Of a stretch of 15,000 nucleotides of DNA, positions 9,830 to 15,000 are shown piece by piece. Each line of letters begins with the position of its first letter. The stretch's first letter is position 1. The position numbers and the translations under genes were made by a program. The notes beneath the pieces are model-generated. The model did not search any database and had not been told where the DNA came from. It saw nothing but the letters and a program-made list of their open reading frames with translations. The stretch covers positions 23,486,370 through 23,501,369 of the forward strand of contig CM060326.1 of the NCBI GenBank assembly GCA_030674155.1, in the 5' to 3' direction. The DNA comes from Stramonita haemastoma (lineage: Eukaryota; Mollusca; Gastropoda; Neogastropoda; Muricidae).

Positions 9830-9920
9830 TGTATGTATGTATGTATGTATGTATGTATGTATGTATGTACGTACGTACGTACGTACGTACGTAGTACGTA
9901 CGTACGTACGTACGTACGTA
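9822..9920. repeat. (GTAT)n passing into self-complementary (GTAC)n
   Basis: GTAT tetranucleotides (to about 9866) turn into GTAC/ACGT units at 9867-9893 and 9894-9920, with a one-step phase change between the two halves. GTAC and ACGT are palindromes, so each half is fully self-complementary and can fold back on itself. Confidence 0.95.
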
Positions 9921-9951
9921 GTGTGTGTATGTGTTGTGTGTGTGTGTGTGT

Positions 9952-9997
<46 letters not shown>
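9921..9997. repeat. (TG)n microsatellite
   Basis: TG repeats with a few TATG and TTG interruptions, closing the 9585-9997 tract. Confidence 0.96.
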
Positions 9998-9999
<2 letters not shown>

Positions 10000-10169
10000 A
10001 GCGTTCCCGTCGCAAGATGCAAACGGTGCCTTGTTATCAAATGGTTTAACTGTTTTGCCCTTCTGCCTTGTTTAGTCTTCACCTAGTATTTTTCTTTCGG
10101 TTGCATTGACCCGTTTCTCCTTCTTTTCTTTGAAAAATACTCTTCTCTTTTATTTATTGATATTTGTTT
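9998..10169. other. Pyrimidine-rich spacer before U4
   Basis: T/C-rich sequence beginning with CGTCGCAAGATGCAAACGGTG, which weakly echoes GCAAGATGCAGCGG of U3. No gene was recognised. Confidence 0.45.
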
Positions 10170-10921
10170 TAGGTAAGGAGGGTAAGAAAAAAGTGGCGGT
10201 TGCCTAGATTTAGAGATAAAACTTCTTCAAATATGTCTAAAGAATGTTATTTTTTCAGGCATGTGCTTTCACATTTGTTTATACTGCCTCCTTCACATCA
10301 TTATTCCTCTCTCTTTCCTTCTTCCTTCGTCTTTTTTTAATTTTTACTCCACCTCCTCCCTCCAATTTTATCTGGAAAAAAAAGACATATAAGGAATCGA
10401 ATTTCACTGCGCACAGGTCACTCTTAAATACAACCACCAAACCAAAATCTCTCCAAAGAACACGGAGGTTTACCAGTCGTGGTGCTTCTGGGTTTTTTTT
10501 CATGTTCTCCACTCATTTTTTAAAACTTTTTTTTTATGGTCTCCATTTCCAAGCCAATTCTCTTCCCTTGACCACTTTTTTTTCTCTCGTTACCAGATTA
10601 CCCCGAGTTTTTCCATTGCAGAGATAGCCCTACCAAATTAAATCTTACGACACATTTCTTTGCAAGGATCTGTAAGCTGAGAGACCTCAAGGAATTGTTT
10701 GTAGGCTTTCGTTATACTGTCTTGCCTGTTGTTGCCGCTGGTTAAAAGATTCTGCCTGCCAGAAGCAGTGGTTTCATCATCATCATTTCCGATGGCCTTG
10801 GAACTTGAAAAGAAAGGATGGATATTGTAAACGTGTAGGCCTGGTTGAGTATTTGACGATCCTTGCTACATCAATGTCTGTCTTTCTCTGTAGCTAACAG
10901 GGCCATGCTCTCTTCCTCTCG
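10170..10921 (+). repeat. Long repeat unit U4
   Basis: Fourth copy, about 750 bp. Landmarks in order: GTAAGGAGGGTAAG, CATGTGCTTTCACATTTG, a pyrimidine-rich stretch, GGAATCGAATTTCACTGC and GCACAGGT (10411-10418), CTTAAATACAACCACCAAA, CAGTCGTGGTGCTTCTG (10474-10490, exact in U1), CTACCAAATTAAATCTTACG, the block at 10647-10682 shared with U3, AGAAGCAGTGGTTTCATC, CGATGGCCTTGG and AAACGTGTAGGCCTGGTTGA (matching U2). It ends at the 5' truncation point of SINE C. The 127-aa frame at 10244-10627 is not conserved as protein in the sister copies. Confidence 0.75.
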
Positions 10922-11092
10922 CAGAACATCTTGTGCACACGTTAAATCCTGTTCCGCTTTTCGTAAGAGTAGGCCATCGTGTGCCGGTGGGAACAGATGA
11001 CATGATTTACAAAACTGCATACACACGGGGACCGGATGAAAAAAAGCATATGATTGCTTATTCTGTTATCCTCGATATAAAAGAATAAAAGA
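10922..11092 (+). mobile_element. 5'-truncated SINE, family 1, copy C
   Basis: Begins inside the SINE body at CAGAACATCTTGTGCACACG and continues with GTAAGAGTAGGCCATCGTG, CAAAACTGCATACACACGGG, CCGGATGAAAAAAAGC, CTGTTATCCTCGATATAA and an A-rich tail. The tRNA head and central motif are missing, as expected for incomplete reverse transcription. AAGCA (11044-11048) can pair with TGCTT (11055-11059). Confidence 0.92.
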
Positions 11093-11138
11093 ATAAATAA
11101 ATAAATAAATAAATAAATAGATAAATAAATAAATAAAT
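11088..11138 (+). repeat. (AAAT)n tail of SINE C
   Basis: About eleven AAAT units with one TAGAT variant, continuous with the SINE tail. Confidence 0.93.
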
Positions 11139-11339
11139 CTTTCTCTCTTTCTGTGTCTCTCTATGTATCTTTGTCTTTGTCACTGTCTCCATCTGTCTGT
11201 CTGTCTTCTGTTTGTCTCTCTCTGATTCTCTCTGTCTGTCTGTGTGTCTGTGTTAGCATTAAAAATTAAGGAAACAAGAAATCTAGGAAGTAAGATAAAA
11301 ATGTTTATTGTAAGATTATTTCAAAACGATCCTATATTA

Positions 11340-11340
<1 letters not shown>
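11139..11340. other. TC/TCTG-rich then AT-rich spacer
   Basis: Degenerate TCTC and TCTG repeats to about 11253, then 85 bases of A-rich ordinary sequence. No element was recognised. Confidence 0.6.
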
Positions 11341-11416
<76 letters not shown>

Positions 11417-11447
11417 TGTGTCAGTGTATGTGTCAGTGTATGTGTGT

Positions 11448-11515
<68 letters not shown>
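11341..11515. repeat. (TG)n microsatellite
   Basis: Two long pure TG runs (11342-11408 and 11457-11515) around a variant patch with two copies of TCAGTGTATG. Confidence 0.97.
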
Positions 11516-11518
<3 letters not shown>

Positions 11519-11610
11519 TGAAATAATTGATTCCATTCTTGTTTTTTGATTATCCCCCTTGTCTAAGGGCTGTGATGCTATAGACAATAAAATATTGTCA
11601 TTGTCATTGT
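11516..11610 (+). mobile_element. Probable LINE 3' end with short tandem tail
   Basis: CCCCCTTGTCTAAGGGC can form a small hairpin and is followed by TGTGATGCTATAGACAATAA, then AATATTGTCATTGTCATTG. A hairpin plus a short tandem tail (here TTGTCA units) is typical of CR1/L2-group LINE 3' ends. It is under 100 bp, its left edge is lost in a TG tract, and there is no coding sequence, so the family is unproven. Confidence 0.5.
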
Positions 11611-11693
11611 GTGTGTGTGTGTGTCTTTCTGTCTGACTCTCTGTTTATGTCTCTGTCTCTCTCTGTTACTGTCTCTGTCTCTCTCTTTGTCTG

Positions 11694-11698
<5 letters not shown>
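11605..11698. repeat. TG then TCTG/CT-rich tract
   Basis: A short (TG)n followed by degenerate TCTG and TCTC units. Confidence 0.85.
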
Positions 11699-11761
<63 letters not shown>

Positions 11762-11779
11762 ATGTTGTAATATATATAT

Positions 11780-11811
<32 letters not shown>

Positions 11812-11812
11812 C
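11699..11812. repeat. (AT)n microsatellite
   Basis: A pure AT run of about 60 bases (11699-11758), an 11-base interruption (TGTATGTTGTA), then further AT with single-base phase breaks. It is self-complementary and likely to form cruciforms or to collapse in assemblies. Confidence 0.97.

Positions 11813-11895
<83 letters not shown>
11813..11895. repeat. (TG)n microsatellite
   Basis: Pure TG repeat of about 80 bases, directly continuing the AT tract. Confidence 0.97.
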
Positions 11896-11896
<1 letters not shown>

Positions 11897-12048
11897 TTAT
11901 GATATCCGGGTAAATAGCGCAGAAAACAAATACACAGATTAATGGCAAATGTAGGGGCGAGTTTCTGGCTTGGCCGTGAAAACAAAGAAAGGTTTTATGA
12001 AGTGATGAGAATTAAATACAGACACAAAATGGTAAACAGAAAATAATA

Positions 12049-12052
<4 letters not shown>
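11896..12052. other. Unassigned A-rich stretch
   Basis: Ordinary-complexity, A-rich sequence without a recognisable element. Confidence 0.5.
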
Positions 12053-12131
<79 letters not shown>

Positions 12132-12185
12132 CAGACAGCCAGACAGAAAGACAGACAGACAGAGAGACGGGCAGACAGACAGACA

Positions 12186-12226
<41 letters not shown>

Positions 12227-12264
12227 GAGTGAGAGAGAGAGTGAGAATGAGAGAGAGGGAGAGT

Positions 12265-12344
<80 letters not shown>

Positions 12345-12381
12345 CAGAGAGACAGAGAGACAGAGAGACAGAGAGAGAGAG
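12053..12381. repeat. (GA)n-(GACA)n-(GA)n tract
   Basis: Pure GA (12053-12122), GACA tetranucleotides (about 12129-12226), then GA with GTGA and GACA variants. The composition matches the tract at 402-783. Ser/Leu-rich minus-strand frames here are repeat translations. Confidence 0.96.
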
Positions 12382-13261
12382 CAAATGTTAAAAAAAGTTC
12401 AACCAAACAGAGACGATAGAAAAATCACCTAACAGTTATATTTTTCCCCACTTTTATTCCATCCTAAACTACCAGCCAGCATTGTTTGTTCTTGTTGGGT
12501 TGTTTTTCGGAAACACACTGCCTCACGAAGAAACGGCGAAAAAAAAAACCCCAAGCAAACTTGCGAATCATGAAAGCAATAAACGTCAGGAAATTCAGAG
12601 TTGAACTAAGCTTTTATAGCAAAACACATCAGTAAACATCACCTTCTACGACATCAAATAAAACAAACCATGGACAAGCAAAACAAAATACGAGTCAACC
12701 AAAACAAAAAATGGGGCAAAGTTGTCATTTAAAAAAATTCTTAAAGACATGATTAGATTAGTATAAAGATCATCGGTAACGCAAAAAAGTCTAGCCAGCA
12801 CGTTTGATGTGAAATCTTCTCACTTCAATCCGCGAGGAAAAACGGGCAGACGATTTTGTAAAGAGATGCTAAATAGTGGTTTTTATGGCTCATATTTTTT
12901 TTTGATTCAGGTTTTTCTTAAAAGAGAGAAGCAAATGAAAATAACATTGGTCTTTATCATTATTGTTATTACTAATGCATGACGATAAAGAATGATAGCC
13001 AAGATCTTGTTTTTAGGTCTACGTTAATACAGAAACTGAACAAACAGTTTCAATTACTCGCAGCTTATTTTTCTCTCTTAGAGTAATGGCCGGCTGTCTT
13101 TTAAATTGTAATCGTGTACACTTTTAGTGTCGATTAAGGTATCAATCATGATTTTGTGCGTTCAGGTTAGTTTTTTTTTTTTTATTCCTGCAATGTGCAA
13201 AACAAGACATCACTGATATATCTCCATACTGTGATGTTCTTTCAGGAAGAGCAGTAACTAT
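12382..13261. other. Unassigned AT-rich region
   Basis: About 880 bases of ordinary sequence, the longest stretch in the window without a tandem repeat or recognised retroelement. I see no long frame, no splice-bounded exon with recognisable protein, no tRNA boxes and no terminal repeats. Small A-runs at 12540-12549 and 12731-12737 and a T-run at 13171-13181 are present. It could be intron or intergenic. Confidence 0.5.
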
Positions 13262-13668
<407 letters not shown>

Positions 13669-13669
13669 T

Positions 13670-14117
<448 letters not shown>

Positions 14118-14576
14118 TCATATCATTTTTTCTGTTTAATTTCTTTTTTTTCATATCATTTTAATCACGACAGATATATCTGCGTGAAATTCGGGCTGCT
14201 CTCTCCTAGGAGAGCACGTCGCCACAAGAGCAGTGCCACCCGTTATTGTTTTTTTTTTCTTTTCTTGTCTGCAAATTTATTGTTTCCCTATCAGAGTGGG
14301 TTTTTTGTACATAACCTTGCCAGAACATTTTTCTTGCCACCGTGCTTTGTTTTGTTGATTTAACTTTTATGTGCGCTAGGTAATTATTTGTAACACACGG
14401 GACCTCAGTTTATATATTCACCTGAAAGACAAGTACCCCAGCCCACCACCACTCATGGTCTAATTGATGGAGGAACAGTTTTGGGCCCAAGCGGGGTTCA
14501 AACCACTGCACACTTCTGACACGGACTTCTCGATTTCTAGGCAGTTGCGTTGCCTCTAGACCACCGATCCACATAC
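14118..14576 (-). mobile_element. tRNA-derived SINE, family 2, minus strand
   Basis: Read on the minus strand, the head begins near 14573 with an A box TGGTCTAGAGGC (14563-14552) and a B box GGTTTGAACCCC (14504-14493). The body follows with TATAAACTGAGGTCCCGTG (within 14416-14394), TAGCGCACATAAAAG, GGTGGCAAGAAAAATG, TTCTGGCAAGG, AACCCACTCTGATAGGG, CAATAACGGGTGGCACTG, a perfect 14-base palindrome CTCTCCTAGGAGAG (14201-14214), GCAGCCCGAATTTCACGC, and an A-rich tail. I recognise this body from memory as a common gastropod SINE type; that is not checked. The 48-base gap between the boxes is longer than in family 1. Its 3' part differs completely from family 1. The 84-aa minus-strand frame at 14410-14664 is an artefact. 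Confidence 0.85.
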
Positions 14577-14895
14577 TTGCATGTCGTTGAATTGCATAAG
14601 CTATAAGGATTAAGACGTCAGCTTTCATGTCATGTGAAGTTATGATTATCAACAAAGGACACAAATGAAAAACATCAGCCCTCTTCTGTCTTGTTTAAAG
14701 ATGGTCGATTTATGGATATCATTGAAATAGACTAGTCACAAAAAACAAAAAAACATAAATACACACTTTTTAGGACAGTGACAACATTTATCTATAAAGG
14801 TTACATATCTAGATAGATCACACAACACATTTTATAGTTGTAAATGAAAATACAAATCAAACGACGACTGTCCATATATTTACGCTCAGAGGAAT
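14577..14895. other. Unassigned AT-rich stretch
   Basis: A-rich ordinary sequence between two minus-strand SINEs. No gene or repeat was recognised. Confidence 0.5.
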
Positions 14896-15000
14896 GAAAT
14901 GTATTTATTCATTTAATCATTTATTTGTTTATTCATTTATTAATTCACTTATTTATTTATTCATTTATATCCACGATAATGGAATAAGCAATCATGTGCT
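14896..15000 (-). mobile_element. SINE family 1, minus strand, 3' tail only (cut by window end)
   Basis: On the minus strand the window end reads AGCACATGATTGCTTATTCC, then ATTATCGTGGATATAAATG, followed by AATA/AATG tail repeats to about 14896. This is the family-1 tail, with AGCA and TGCT still able to pair. The body should lie beyond base 15000. Confidence 0.85.

Noticed and set aside
9867..9920. CRISPR-like or inverted-repeat array
   Set aside because: There are no unique spacers. It is a palindromic tetranucleotide microsatellite in a eukaryotic setting.
9539..10082. Thr/His and Tyr/Val frames on both strands, up to 175 aa
   Set aside because: Translations of TG, GTAT and GTAC repeats in several overlapping frames at once, which is the mark of repeat DNA rather than a gene.
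10244..10627. 127-aa open frame in U4 with ordinary composition
   Set aside because: The equivalent frame is not kept in U1, U2 or U3, and it crosses a pyrimidine-rich non-coding stretch. It is more likely chance in T/C-rich DNA.
10600..10640. Possible splice acceptor and exon after a pyrimidine tract (CCATTGCAG)
   Set aside because: Pyrimidine tracts ending in AG are frequent by chance in this T/C-rich DNA, and no frame downstream encodes a recognisable or repeated protein segment in the sister units.
11939..12406. 155-aa minus-strand Ser/Leu-rich frame
   Set aside because: Translation of GA/GACA repeats read on the other strand.
14119..14162. Repeated CATATCATTTT (14119 and 14152) as a SINE target duplication
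   Set aside because: Both copies lie on the same, tail side of the family-2 SINE, and no matching copy is found at the head end near 14577, so it does not bracket the element.
14410..14664. 84-aa minus-strand frame of ordinary composition
   Set aside because: It overlaps the tRNA-like head and body of the family-2 SINE, which explains the sequence; no protein family was recognised.

Overview
This window is non-coding DNA from a repeat-rich animal genome, most likely a mollusc and plausibly a marine gastropod. That reading rests on two tRNA-derived SINE families whose body motifs I associate, from memory, with gastropod SINEs, on a decayed CR1/L2/Jockey-group LINE, and on very dense (CT)n, (TG)n, (AT)n and (GACA)n microsatellites. 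I see no intact host gene, no exon I can defend, no rRNA, no functional tRNA and no prokaryotic feature. Almost all long open reading frames are translations of dinucleotide repeats. The only convincing protein-coding material is the reverse-transcriptase remnant at 1128-2970.

Layout. 1-1120: an AAC-rich tract, unassigned sequence, a 380-bp GA/GACA tract, more unassigned sequence and a (CT)n tract. 1128-3088: a 5'-truncated LINE with four frameshifts, running into TCTG and CTACT repeats. 3320-4525: three short copies of a retroposon 3' tail, each running directly into a (CT)n tract. 4528-4868: a full-length SINE (copy A). 5050-10921: four diverged copies (U1-U4) of an otherwise unrecognised unit of about 0.7-0.9 kb, separated by long TG/CT tracts. 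U1 carries a second full SINE (copy B) inside it. 10922-12381: a truncated SINE (copy C), a small LINE-like 3' end, and long TG, AT and GA tracts. 12382-13260: unassigned AT-rich sequence. 13340-13783: a truncated SINE (copy D) between two (CT)n tracts. 14118-14576: a second SINE family on the minus strand. 14896-15000: the 3' tail of another family-1 SINE on the minus strand, cut by the window edge.

How the parts relate. The SINEs depend on a partner LINE for mobility, and their common tail, with a small hairpin, is the likely recognition site. Retroelement ends repeatedly coincide with (CT)n tracts. The best candidate for something undescribed is the U1-U4 array. It shares collinear blocks across four copies, it predates SINE B (the uninterrupted site survives in sister copies), and its period is obscured by microsatellite expansion. 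I found no sign of a defence system, biosynthetic cluster or other multi-gene system.
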